The position numbers and the translations under genes were made by a program. A model generated the notes under the pieces. It was not told where the DNA came from. It saw only the letters and a program-made list of their open reading frames with translations, and made no database searches. This document shows positions 25,111 through 33,530 of a stretch of 36,954 nt of DNA, piece by piece. How positions within the stretch are numbered: the stretch's first letter is position 1; each line of letters starts with the position of its first letter. The DNA lies in NCBI GenBank assembly GCA_029864465.1, contig JAOTTJ010000003.1:1-36954 (forward strand), read 5' to 3'. The stretch comes from Gammaproteobacteria bacterium (GTDB taxonomy: Bacteria; Pseudomonadota; Gammaproteobacteria; Steroidobacterales; Rariloculaceae).

Positions 25111-26007
25111 ATGAGTGCTCCAGGAGGAATCGGTAACGATTTCGTTAGAGGTGGAACCTCCCAAAGTTTCCGCTTCATCCTGATCTGCATCGTCAGCCTC
25201 GCGCTGATGTTCCTCGACCATCGCGAATCTCACCTGACGACGATTCGACAGGCCTTCTCTGTTGTCGTCTATCCAATTCAACTCGCAGTCGATCTGCCGA
25301 TACGCGGTTGGCGTTGGGCCGAGATGGCGTTCGCCGAGCGCGCGGAGTTGCTTGCCGAGAACGAGGCCTTGAAGCTCGAGCGGCTCGATGCGGGTGTGCG
25401 GTTGCAGCGCTTCGACTCGCTCGAAGCGGAGAATCGCCGGCTACGTGCAATGCTCGACTCTAGCGCGCGCGTCGCCGATCGGGTGCTCGTCGCCGAGATT
25501 CTCGCAGTCGATCTCGATCCTTACCGGCAGCGCTTCACGATTAATCGCGGCCTAGGCGACGGCGTCTATGTCGGTCAGGCTCTACTCGATGCCGACGGCA
25601 TCATCGGGCAGATCATGCGTGTGGAGCCGTTGACGTCCGAAGCTGTGCTGATCAGCGATGCCGATCACGCTTTGCCCGTCGCAATCAACCGCAATGGTTT
25701 ACGCACGATTATCATCGGCACGGGCGACACTATCAGGTTGCGCATGCCGTATTTGCCGACTTCCGCCGATGTCGAGATGGGTGATCTCGTCATCTCATCG
25801 GGCCTTGGCGGTGTGTTTCCATCCGGGTATCCCGTCGGTTACGTGAGCGAGATCGAACGCCTGCCCGGGCAAGGTTTCGCGGAGATCTACGTCGAGCCCG
25901 CGGCCAAGCTGGATCGGGCACGCGAGGTTTTGCTCGTCTGGACGGCCGAGGCCGAGCTTACGAACAACGTCGACGATGACCCGACGAATCTCGCGGAGGC
26001 ACGCTAG
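25111..26007 (+). CDS. mreC: Rod shape-determining protein MreC
   Basis: N-terminal TM, coiled coil, VLVAEILAVDLDPYRQRFTINRGLGDGVYVGQALLDADGIIGQI; between mreB and mreD. Confidence 0.97.
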   Translation: MSAPGGIGNDFVRGGTSQSFRFILICIVSLALMFLDHRESHLTTIRQAFSVVVYPIQLAVDLPIRGWRWAEMAFAERAELLAENEALKLERLDAGVRLQRFDSLEAENRRLRAMLDSSARVADRVLVAEILAVDLDPYRQRFTINRGLGDGVYVGQALLDADGIIGQIMRVEPLTSEAVLISDADHALPVAINRNGLRTIIIGTGDTIRLRMPYLPTSADVEMGDLVISSGLGGVFPSGYPVGYVSEIERLPGQGFAEIYVEPAAKLDRAREVLLVWTAEAELTNNVDDDPTNLAEAR

Positions 26008-26495
26008 TGGCCGCTGCGCATATTCACTGGCGACTGCCGGTCGTGACGCTGGTCTCGGCCCTGGTGCTCACAGCCGTGCCGTTACCTGCGCCCGCCGCAC
26101 CATTCAGGCCGGAATGGGTGCCGTTGATACTGATTTTCTGGAGCCTGCTTGCGCCCGAACGGTTCGGCCTGCTGACGGCGTTTTGGATGGGCCTGCTGCT
26201 CGATACGTTATCTGGTGCCTTGCTCGGGCAGCATGCGCTCGCGCTGGTTGTCGTCGTCTACCTGACTATCAGATTCCATTTGCAGATTCGCGTTTTTCCC
26301 GTTTGGCAGCTGAGCGTGACCGTGGTTTTGCTGCTGGTGATTTATGAGTTCGTGCTCTTCTGGGTCGATGGCGTTGCCGGGCGAACCGTGCCGCTTGCGG
26401 AGCGCTGGTCGCCGCTGATTGCGAGCGCGCTGATCTGGCCTCTCATTCTTGCCTATCTCGATCGGTATCGGCACGAAGCGCAAGTGCGAATGTGA
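26007..26495 (+). CDS. mreD: Rod shape-determining protein MreD
   Basis: Small polytopic membrane protein with RPEWVPLILIFWSLLAPERFGLLTAFWMGLLLDTLSGALLGQHAL; directly follows mreC. Confidence 0.95.
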   Translation: MAAAHIHWRLPVVTLVSALVLTAVPLPAPAAPFRPEWVPLILIFWSLLAPERFGLLTAFWMGLLLDTLSGALLGQHALALVVVVYLTIRFHLQIRVFPVWQLSVTVVLLLVIYEFVLFWVDGVAGRTVPLAERWSPLIASALIWPLILAYLDRYRHEAQVRM

Positions 26496-26508
26496 AGAAG
26501 TCTATTTG

Positions 26509-28428
26509 ATGAACGCGGCAACCCCGTTAAAGGATCATTGGAAGGAACAGCGCCTGTTTCTGTCGCGCCTGGTCGCGGCCGGAGTCATCATGCTTTTGCT
26601 CACGGGCGTGCTCGTCTATCGTCTCGTGCAACTGCAGATCGTCGATTATCAGCTGTTCTCCGAGCTATCGCAGGGCAATCGCCTGCGCATCGAGCCGCTC
26701 GCGCCGACGCGTGGTCTTGTCTATGACCGTAACGGTAACGTACTGGCCGAGAATCTTCCGGCCTGGGAGCTCGTGCTCACGCCCGAGCAGGTTCCTGACC
26801 TGGAAACGACGCTCGCCGAGCTCGTGCGCATCGGGCTCGTCGACGTCGAGCAACAGAACGCGCTGGCGACCCTCGTGCGTTCGCACCGGCGCTTCGAGAA
26901 CGTCATGCTCAGCAACCTCTCCGATGAACAGGCGGCTCGCTTTGCCGTCCGTCGCCACCAGTTTCCCGGCGTCGATATTCGCGAAGGCCTGATTCGGCAC
27001 TATCCGTACGGCGAAGCTGCGGCTCATGCAATCGGCTACGTAGCGAGTATTTCGTCAGCGGATCTCGAGGTTATCGAGCGGCGCGAGTATGCGGCAACGT
27101 CGCACATCGGCAAGACTGGCATCGAGCGCGGCTTCGAGATCGAGCTTCACGGCGGGGTCGGATACCGTCAACAGGTCGTCAATGCGCAGGGCCGTGTGCT
27201 GCTCGATCCTGCGAGTCGCACGGAGAGCGCGCCGTCGGCGTCGGCGATCAGCAACCTCGAAACGCTATGGCCTGTTCCGGGCAGAAACCTCACGCTGAGT
27301 CTCGACATAGAGCTCCAGCTGGCTGCGGAAGCGGCGATGGCCGGTTTGCGCGGTGCCGTTGTCGCGATCGATCCGCGCAACGGCGATGTGCTTGCGCTCG
27401 TTAGCGCGCCGGGTTTCGATCCGAACCGGTTTGCGACAGGGTTGAGCCAGCAAGATTTCAAGGCGCTCAACAGTGATCCGGACAATCCGCTATTCCATCG
27501 CGCATTGGCCGGCACCTATCCACCGGGCTCGGTCGTCAAGCCTTTTCTGGGTCTGGCGGCGCTGCATCATCTGGAGATCGAACCCAGCGCGCGTGAGATG
27601 TGCCCGGGCTTTTTCGTCCTGCCGGGGAACACGCACCGCTACCGCGACTGGCGGCCTCAGGGCCATGGGCTCGTCGATCTACACGACGCCATCGTACAGT
27701 CGTGTGACGTCTTCTACTATCGTCTGGCTGTGGAGCTCGGCATCGACACGATCGAACAGTTCCTGAAGTCATTCGGGTTCGGCGCGCCGACGGGAATCGA
27801 CATCAGCGGTGAGCGTGGCGGTGTCGTGCCATCGCGCGAATGGAAGCGAACCCGTTTTTCGAGGCGCGAAGACCAGGTCTGGTTTCCTGGCGAGACTGTC
27901 ATCACGGGGATTGGACAGGGATTTACGGCCGTGACGCCGATTCAGCTCGCGCACGCTACGGCCGTGCTCGCAAGTCGCGGTACGGCCTACCGGCCAAGGC
28001 TCGTGATCGCTGCGGAGGATCGCGTCACTGGCGATGTCACCGAATTCATGCCGATCGGTCTCGGGCGCGTCGAGGTCGAGGAGTCTCAGTGGCAGTACAT
28101 CCATGAGGCCATGCTTGGTGTCACCGAGGAGCCGCAGGGTTCAGGTTTCACGGCGATGCGCGGTGCGCCGTATCGCGTTGCTGGCAAGACTGGTACCGCC
28201 CAGGTGTATTCGATCGCGCAGGAAGAGGAATACGACGAGGAGAACGTCGCTGAGCGACTGCGCGATCATGGACTATTCATTGCGTTCGCCCCGGCCGAAA
28301 ACCCTGTGATCTCACTTGCCGTTGTTGTGGAGAACGGCGGTGGCGGCGCGAGTGCAGCGGCGCCCGTAGCCCGGGCCGTGCTCGATGCGTTTTTCGCCGG
28401 AGAAGAGTATGTCACTCGGGAGCATTGA
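26509..28428 (+). CDS. mrdA: Penicillin-binding protein 2
   Basis: GTYPPGSVVKPF (SxxK), KTGTAQ, GAPTGIDISGERGG and the PBP2 N-terminus. Start at 26509 (MNAATPLKDHWKEQRLFLSR). Confidence 0.97.
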   Translation: MNAATPLKDHWKEQRLFLSRLVAAGVIMLLLTGVLVYRLVQLQIVDYQLFSELSQGNRLRIEPLAPTRGLVYDRNGNVLAENLPAWELVLTPEQVPDLETTLAELVRIGLVDVEQQNALATLVRSHRRFENVMLSNLSDEQAARFAVRRHQFPGVDIREGLIRHYPYGEAAAHAIGYVASISSADLEVIERREYAATSHIGKTGIERGFEIELHGGVGYRQQVVNAQGRVLLDPASRTESAPSASAISNLETLWPVPGRNLTLSLDIELQLAAEAAMAGLRGAVVAIDPRNGDVLALVSAPGFDPNRFATGLSQQDFKALNSDPDNPLFHRALAGTYPPGSVVKPFLGLAALHHLEIEPSAREMCPGFFVLPGNTHRYRDWRPQGHGLVDLHDAIVQSCDVFYYRLAVELGIDTIEQFLKSFGFGAPTGIDISGERGGVVPSREWKRTRFSRREDQVWFPGETVITGIGQGFTAVTPIQLAHATAVLASRGTAYRPRLVIAAEDRVTGDVTEFMPIGLGRVEVEESQWQYIHEAMLGVTEEPQGSGFTAMRGAPYRVAGKTGTAQVYSIAQEEEYDEENVAERLRDHGLFIAFAPAENPVISLAVVVENGGGGASAAAPVARAVLDAFFAGEEYVTREH

Positions 28429-29542
28429 GCTCGGGCGGCATCCCGCCGCCGGTCTACGACCGTTGAGCTTTCGCGGCATCGTGGTGGATTTCCCGTTGCT
28501 CGCGACGATCCTCGCGATCTGCGCCTATGGACTCATCGTTCTCTACAGCGCCCTCGAGGAAAACAGCTCGCTGTTACTTAGACAGGGGGTGCGTCTCGGT
28601 ATTGCGCTCGGCGCGTTCGTCGTCGTCTCACAGATTCCGCCGCGTTTGCTGCGGCTTTGGACGCCTTGGGTATTTTGCGTGGGGGTCGGTCTGCTGGCCT
28701 TGGTGACGGTCAGCGGTGATATGGGCGGCGGCGCGCAGCGTTGGCTCGATCTTGGAATCATCCGGTTTCAGCCCTCGGAGATCATGAAGCTTGCCGTGCC
28801 GATGATGGTTGCCTGGTTCATGCACGAGCGCACGCTGCCGCCGAAGTTCTCCCAGCTCTTCGTGCTCATGTTCATTGTGTTCTTGCCGGCCATCCTGATT
28901 GCGCGTCAGCCGGATTTGGGCACGGCGTTGCTCGTCGTGGCGGCTGGCGGTATCACGATTCTGTTGGCTGGTGTCAGTCTGCGAGTCATCGGTTTCGCAG
29001 GCGTGCTCGCGGTCGGTTCGGCGCCGCTGCTCTGGCATTTCATGCGCGACTATCAGCGCGCGCGTGTGATGACGTTCCTGAACCCGGAGTCCGATCCGCT
29101 GGGCGCGGGTTACAATATTATTCAGTCGAAGATCGCGCTCGGTTCGGGCGGGTTGTTCGGCAAAGGTTGGCTCAATGGCACGCAGGCGCATCTGGAGTTT
29201 CTGCCGGAGCGGTCGACGGATTTCGTCTTTGCCGTCATGGGCGAAGAGTTCGGCTTGCTCGGGTTGCTGTTGCTGCTCGCCTTATATCTCGCCCTAATCG
29301 GGCGCGGACTCTTCATCGCGACGCAGGCGCAGGAAACATTTACGCGCCTGCTCGCAGGTACGTTGAGCTTGACGTTTTTCTTTTACGTGTTCGTCAACGC
29401 GGGCATGGTTTGTGGTTTGCTGCCGATCGTTGGCGTGCCGCTGCCATTCGTGAGCGCCGGCGGCACGTCGATGGTGACGCTTATGGCCGGGTTCGGTATG
29501 CTCGTCGCCATCAAGGGAAACAAGAAGCTGCTGGCGCCATGA
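28409..29542 (+). CDS. rodA: Rod shape-determining protein RodA (SEDS glycosyltransferase)
   Basis: GGAQRWLDLGIIRFQPSEIMKLAVPMMVAWFMHER...RQPDLGTALLV...PLPFVSAGGTSMVTLMAGFGML. Confidence 0.98.
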   Translation: MSLGSIELGRHPAAGLRPLSFRGIVVDFPLLATILAICAYGLIVLYSALEENSSLLLRQGVRLGIALGAFVVVSQIPPRLLRLWTPWVFCVGVGLLALVTVSGDMGGGAQRWLDLGIIRFQPSEIMKLAVPMMVAWFMHERTLPPKFSQLFVLMFIVFLPAILIARQPDLGTALLVVAAGGITILLAGVSLRVIGFAGVLAVGSAPLLWHFMRDYQRARVMTFLNPESDPLGAGYNIIQSKIALGSGGLFGKGWLNGTQAHLEFLPERSTDFVFAVMGEEFGLLGLLLLLALYLALIGRGLFIATQAQETFTRLLAGTLSLTFFFYVFVNAGMVCGLLPIVGVPLPFVSAGGTSMVTLMAGFGMLVAIKGNKKLLAP

Positions 29543-30582
29543 CGGCTATGATCCCAGTTCGCTTTGTACGAATATTCGCGATAGCCGCGGCCTGTCTATT
29601 GGCTGCAGCGTCAGGCGCCTACGCCCAGGACGCTGCGCAGGCGCAGGCCGATTTCATCGCGCGGATGGTCGCGAGTCACGGCTTCGAGCGAGACTCGCTC
29701 GAAGCGCTTTTCGCCGAGATCGAAATCAACGATCGAGTGCTCGAGGCGATCTCACGTCCTGCGGAGCGCGTTCTAGCCTGGTACGAGTACCAAGATCTGT
29801 TTCTAACTGAGGCGCGCATCGCCTCTGGCGTCGAGTTCTGGACAGAGAATGCAGGCCGCATAGAAGCCGTAAGCGAAGCGTACGGCGTGCCGGCACAGAT
29901 GATCGTGGCGATACTCGGTATCGAAACGTGGTTCGGAACACGCATGGGTAGCTACCGCGTGCTCGAGTCTCTTAGCACCCTAGCATTCGCTTACCCACGG
30001 CGTTCGCGCTTTTTCTCCAACGAGCTCGAAGCGTTTTTGCTCCTGGCGCGCGACGAGCAGTTCGACCCGCTCGGCGTGCTTGGTTCCTATGCAGGCGCGA
30101 TGGGCGCAGGCCAGTTCATACCGACAAGCTTTCGCGCCTATGCCGTCGATGGGGATTCGGACGGCCGCCGTGATCTCTGGGAGAACTGGGAGGACGTGCT
30201 CGGCAGCGTCGCAAATTACTTCAAAGTGCACGGATGGCGGGCAGATGAGCCTGTCGTCGCGAGGGCCGCGCGCGCTCCGGGCGACGCTTCTCCCGTACCG
30301 GCCAACAGTATGGATCTGAACGAGACAGTTGCGTCGTTGAAGGAGCGCGGCTACGAGTTCACCACAGCATTCCCGGAATCGACCCCGGTTACTGTGCTCG
30401 GCCTCGAGGGCCGCGACGGAACCGAGTATTGGGTCGGCTATCACAATTTTCGCGTGATCACTCGTTACAACCGCAGCGTCATGTATGCGCTCGTAGCACA
30501 GCAGCTCGGCGAGGCGATCGCCGCTGCGCTCGAGCGGTCTGCGGCGACACAGTCTCTCGCGCAGACGGAGGATGCTGCATGA
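29539..30582 (+). CDS. mltB: Lytic murein transglycosylase B
   Basis: Signal peptide then EAYGVPAQMIVAILGIETWFGTRMGSYRVLESLSTLAFAYPRRSRFFSNELEAFL...GSYAGAMGAGQFIPTSFRAYAVDGDSDGRRDLW. ATG at 29539 overlaps the rodA stop. Confidence 0.95.
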   Translation: MTAMIPVRFVRIFAIAAACLLAAASGAYAQDAAQAQADFIARMVASHGFERDSLEALFAEIEINDRVLEAISRPAERVLAWYEYQDLFLTEARIASGVEFWTENAGRIEAVSEAYGVPAQMIVAILGIETWFGTRMGSYRVLESLSTLAFAYPRRSRFFSNELEAFLLLARDEQFDPLGVLGSYAGAMGAGQFIPTSFRAYAVDGDSDGRRDLWENWEDVLGSVANYFKVHGWRADEPVVARAARAPGDASPVPANSMDLNETVASLKERGYEFTTAFPESTPVTVLGLEGRDGTEYWVGYHNFRVITRYNRSVMYALVAQQLGEAIAAALERSAATQSLAQTEDAA

Positions 30583-31430
30583 CTGCCCAGTTTACGCCTA
30601 CGCTGCTCGTGCTGATCGTATGTGCTGTGCTGTCGGCTTGCGCTTCATCTCCTAGCGAGCCGCAGGTGGTCATCGATCGCGAAGCAATCATCACTCCCGA
30701 GAGAACACGGGCTGGTAATCCACCCGAATACGAGATAGCCGGCGAGCGTTATTACGTCAAAGATTCGAGTGCCGACTACCGCGAGCACGGTGTCGCGTCC
30801 TGGTACGGCAAGGATTTTCACGGCCGTTCGACGGCCAACGGTGAGACCTACGACATGTATGGATTGTCTGCGGCGCACAAAACGCTGCCGATCCCGACCT
30901 GGGTCGAGGTTACGCACCTCGACAACGGCCGCCGCATCATCGTCAGGGTCAACGATCGCGGCCCGTTTGTCGACGGGCGTATCATCGATTTGTCCTACGG
31001 CGCTGCTCGCGAGCTCGATATGATCGAAGCTGGAACGGCCCGCGTGGAAGTCCGAGCACTCGGCGTTCCCGTGGGCGGTGAGCCGCCTCGTCCGGAGGTT
31101 TTCGCTGAGAATACGATCGAGCCTAGACGTTCGGGATTCTCGTTGATCTCGACGGCGGCGGCCGCAGAACCCGGGCCGAGCGACCAGCCCATGCAGCAGG
31201 TTTTCGCCCAAGTCGGCGCGTTCTCCGACCAGATAAACGCGGCCCAGCTGGTCGACAAGCTCCGCGCCAGCGGGCAGCGTAACGTCTTCGTGCTTTCCGA
31301 GTCGGTAGGCTCGGGGCAATTGCACCGTGTTCGTATCGGGCCGTTGGCCGACGTCGCAGCATACGATGACATTCGGCGCGACCTGATCTCGCTCGGTGTT
31401 CGCGATAGTCTGCTCGTGGTCGTAAACTAG
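30579..31430 (+). CDS. rlpA: Septal ring lytic transglycosylase RlpA family protein with SPOR domain
   Basis: Lipobox LSACASS; GVASWYGKDFHGRSTANGETYDMYGLSAAHKTLPIPTWVEVTHLDNGRRIIVRVNDRGPF; C-terminal SPOR-like domain. Confidence 0.95.
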   Translation: MTAQFTPTLLVLIVCAVLSACASSPSEPQVVIDREAIITPERTRAGNPPEYEIAGERYYVKDSSADYREHGVASWYGKDFHGRSTANGETYDMYGLSAAHKTLPIPTWVEVTHLDNGRRIIVRVNDRGPFVDGRIIDLSYGAARELDMIEAGTARVEVRALGVPVGGEPPRPEVFAENTIEPRRSGFSLISTAAAAEPGPSDQPMQQVFAQVGAFSDQINAAQLVDKLRASGQRNVFVLSESVGSGQLHRVRIGPLADVAAYDDIRRDLISLGVRDSLLVVVN

Positions 31431-31478
31431 CGCCAACTGTCCGTTTCGTCACTGACTGAGGTTCACAGGAGGCATTCG

Positions 31479-32609
31479 ATGACTCGAGTCTGGACGGCCT
31501 TGCTCGGCTTGCTTTTCGTCGCTTCCAGCTTCGCGCAGGCGCCTATACCCGCGCCACCGCAGCTCGGCGCTGTCGGCTATCTGCTCGTCGACTTCGCGAG
31601 CGACCGCGTTATCGCCGAGAAAGACGCGGATGTGCCCGTCGAGCCCGCAAGCATTACGAAGCTCATGACGGCCTACGCCGTATTCAAGGCACTCGAGCAG
31701 AATCAGATTGCTCTGGATGACCAAGTGCGCGTCAGTGAAAAAGCATGGCGCACCCAAGGCTCGCGAATGTTCATCGAGGTTGACACCGAAGTCAGCGTAG
31801 AGGATCTGCTGCGCGGCATGATCATTCAATCCGGCAACGATGCAAGCGTCGCGCTCGCCGAGCACGTTGCAGGTTCCGAGGAAACCTTTGTCAGGCTCAT
31901 GAACCAGCACGCCGCCATGCTCGGCATGACCGGCACGAATTTCGAAAACCCGACGGGTTTGCCGGGCGACAATCATGTCATGACGGCTCGCGACATCGCC
32001 TTGCTCGCGAAGGCTATCGTGGAGGAGTTCCCCGAGTACTACGGCTTTTATTCCGAGCGAGAGTTCACGTACAACGGTATCCGCCAGCACAACCGCAACT
32101 CACTGCTCTGGCGAGATCAATCCGTGGACGGGCTCAAGACAGGCCACACGGACGCTGCGGGTTACTGTCTAGTAACTTCGGCCGAGCGTGACGGCATGCG
32201 ACTGATCTCGGTTGTGCTCGGTGCTTCGAGCCCCGAGGCGCGAGCCGATGCGAGCCAAGCTTTGCTGGGCTACGGGTTTCGCTTTTTCGAGACACACCGG
32301 CTCTATGCTAGAGGCGAAGAGATTACGACCGCACGAGTTTGGAAGGGCGAGCCGCAGGTCGCCGCGCTGGGATTGACCGAAGATCTTTATGTGACGATTC
32401 CTCGGGGTAAGTACGAATCGTTATCGGCTGTCATGGATCTCAGCACAGACCTCGTAGCTCCGTTGCAGCCCCAGGTCGCCGTGGGCGCGGTGCGCGTCTC
32501 GCTCGACGGTGAACCCGTGTCGGACGTTCCCCTCGTTCTCCTCCACGAAGTCGCGCAGGCCGGTTTTCTTGCGCGCCTCAAGGACGAGATTACACGGTGG
32601 CTCCAGTAG
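31479..32609 (+). CDS. dacA: D-alanyl-D-alanine carboxypeptidase (PBP5/6 family)
   Basis: PASITKLMTAY (SxxK), SGNDASVALAEHVAGSE (SxN), VDGLKTGHTDAAGYCL (KTG). Confidence 0.96.
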   Translation: MTRVWTALLGLLFVASSFAQAPIPAPPQLGAVGYLLVDFASDRVIAEKDADVPVEPASITKLMTAYAVFKALEQNQIALDDQVRVSEKAWRTQGSRMFIEVDTEVSVEDLLRGMIIQSGNDASVALAEHVAGSEETFVRLMNQHAAMLGMTGTNFENPTGLPGDNHVMTARDIALLAKAIVEEFPEYYGFYSEREFTYNGIRQHNRNSLLWRDQSVDGLKTGHTDAAGYCLVTSAERDGMRLISVVLGASSPEARADASQALLGYGFRFFETHRLYARGEEITTARVWKGEPQVAALGLTEDLYVTIPRGKYESLSAVMDLSTDLVAPLQPQVAVGAVRVSLDGEPVSDVPLVLLHEVAQAGFLARLKDEITRWLQ

Positions 32610-32878
32610 ATTCTGCATCTGAAGACTCTCCGCTGAGTTTTCCGTGCGAGATCGCCGTCAAGGTTCTCGGGCCCAATATTCCGGAGTTTCGCGCGGCAGC
32701 TAGAGACATCGTCAGCCGGCACTATATGGGTTTTCGCGACGCCGCCGTCAGCGAACAGCTTAGCCGAAATGATGCCTACGTGAGCCTGACGTTCGTCGTC
32801 AACGCGCAGAACCGCGAAGAGATCGACGCGCTTTACCGCGAGCTCACGGCCAGCGACGAGATATTGATGGTGCTGTGA
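32597..32878 (+). CDS. ybeD: YbeD/DUF493 family protein
   Basis: 93-aa protein, FPCEIAVKVLGPNIPEF...SRNDAYVSLTFVVNAQNREEIDALYRELTASDEILMVL; between dacA and lipB. Confidence 0.92.
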   Translation: MAPVDSASEDSPLSFPCEIAVKVLGPNIPEFRAAARDIVSRHYMGFRDAAVSEQLSRNDAYVSLTFVVNAQNREEIDALYRELTASDEILMVL

Positions 32879-33483
32879 GCGCGGTGATCTTTCGCGACCT
32901 CGGCCAGCAGCCGCTCGATGTGGTCTGGGACGAGATGCAGCGCTTCACAGATGCACGCACCGTCGATACGCTCGATGAGATCTGGTTCGTCGAGCATCCG
33001 CCGATTTTCACACTTGGGCTCAATGCGAAAGAGGGTCACGTACTCGATGCCCGCGAGATCCCCGTTCTGCGGGTAGACCGGGGTGGGCAGGTCACCTACC
33101 ACGGCCCAGGTCAGCTCGTCGCATACACGCTTATCGACATCAAGCGCCGGAAGCTGACCGTGCGCTCACTCGTCGAGTCGCTCGAATCGGCCGTCATCGA
33201 CACCGTCGCCCGGTACGGTGTCGAGGCGCACGGACGGCGTGATGCGCCTGGTGTGTACGTTGGCGAGGCGAAGCTCGCCGCCGTGGGGTTACGCGTCCGC
33301 CGCTATTGCGCTTACCACGGCATTGCCGTGAACGTATCGATGGATCTGGAACCGTTCGGCAGGATCAATCCTTGCGGTTTCGAGGGTCTCGAGGTGACGC
33401 AGCTCAGCGCGCTGTGCGGTGTCGGCTCGCTGAGCCGAGTACGCGCGGATCTCGAAACTCAGTTCGAGCGCGGGTTCGGATAG
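32875..33483 (+). CDS. lipB: Lipoyl(octanoyl) transferase
   Basis: DEIWFVEHPPIFTLGL, DRGGQVTYHGPGQLVAYTLIDIKRRKL, GEAKLAAVGLRVRRYCAYHGIAVNV and NPCGFEGLEV. Confidence 0.97.
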   Translation: MSAVIFRDLGQQPLDVVWDEMQRFTDARTVDTLDEIWFVEHPPIFTLGLNAKEGHVLDAREIPVLRVDRGGQVTYHGPGQLVAYTLIDIKRRKLTVRSLVESLESAVIDTVARYGVEAHGRRDAPGVYVGEAKLAAVGLRVRRYCAYHGIAVNVSMDLEPFGRINPCGFEGLEVTQLSALCGVGSLSRVRADLETQFERGFG

Positions 33484-33498
33484 TCTGGTGTTATCGCC

Positions 33499-33530
33499 AG
33501 GCTGGGGTGAAAGCCCGTAGCCTTTCTATT
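33499..33530 (+). terminator. Possible terminator after lipB
   Basis: AGGCTgGGGtgaaagCCCgtAGCCT followed by TTCTATT: an interrupted stem in the short convergent gap between lipB and the coiled-coil gene. Confidence 0.35.

Noticed and set aside
28741-29538. Upstream extension of the mltB ORF across rodA
   Set aside because: Out-of-frame reading of rodA; a signal peptide and ATG at 29539 define the true mltB start.
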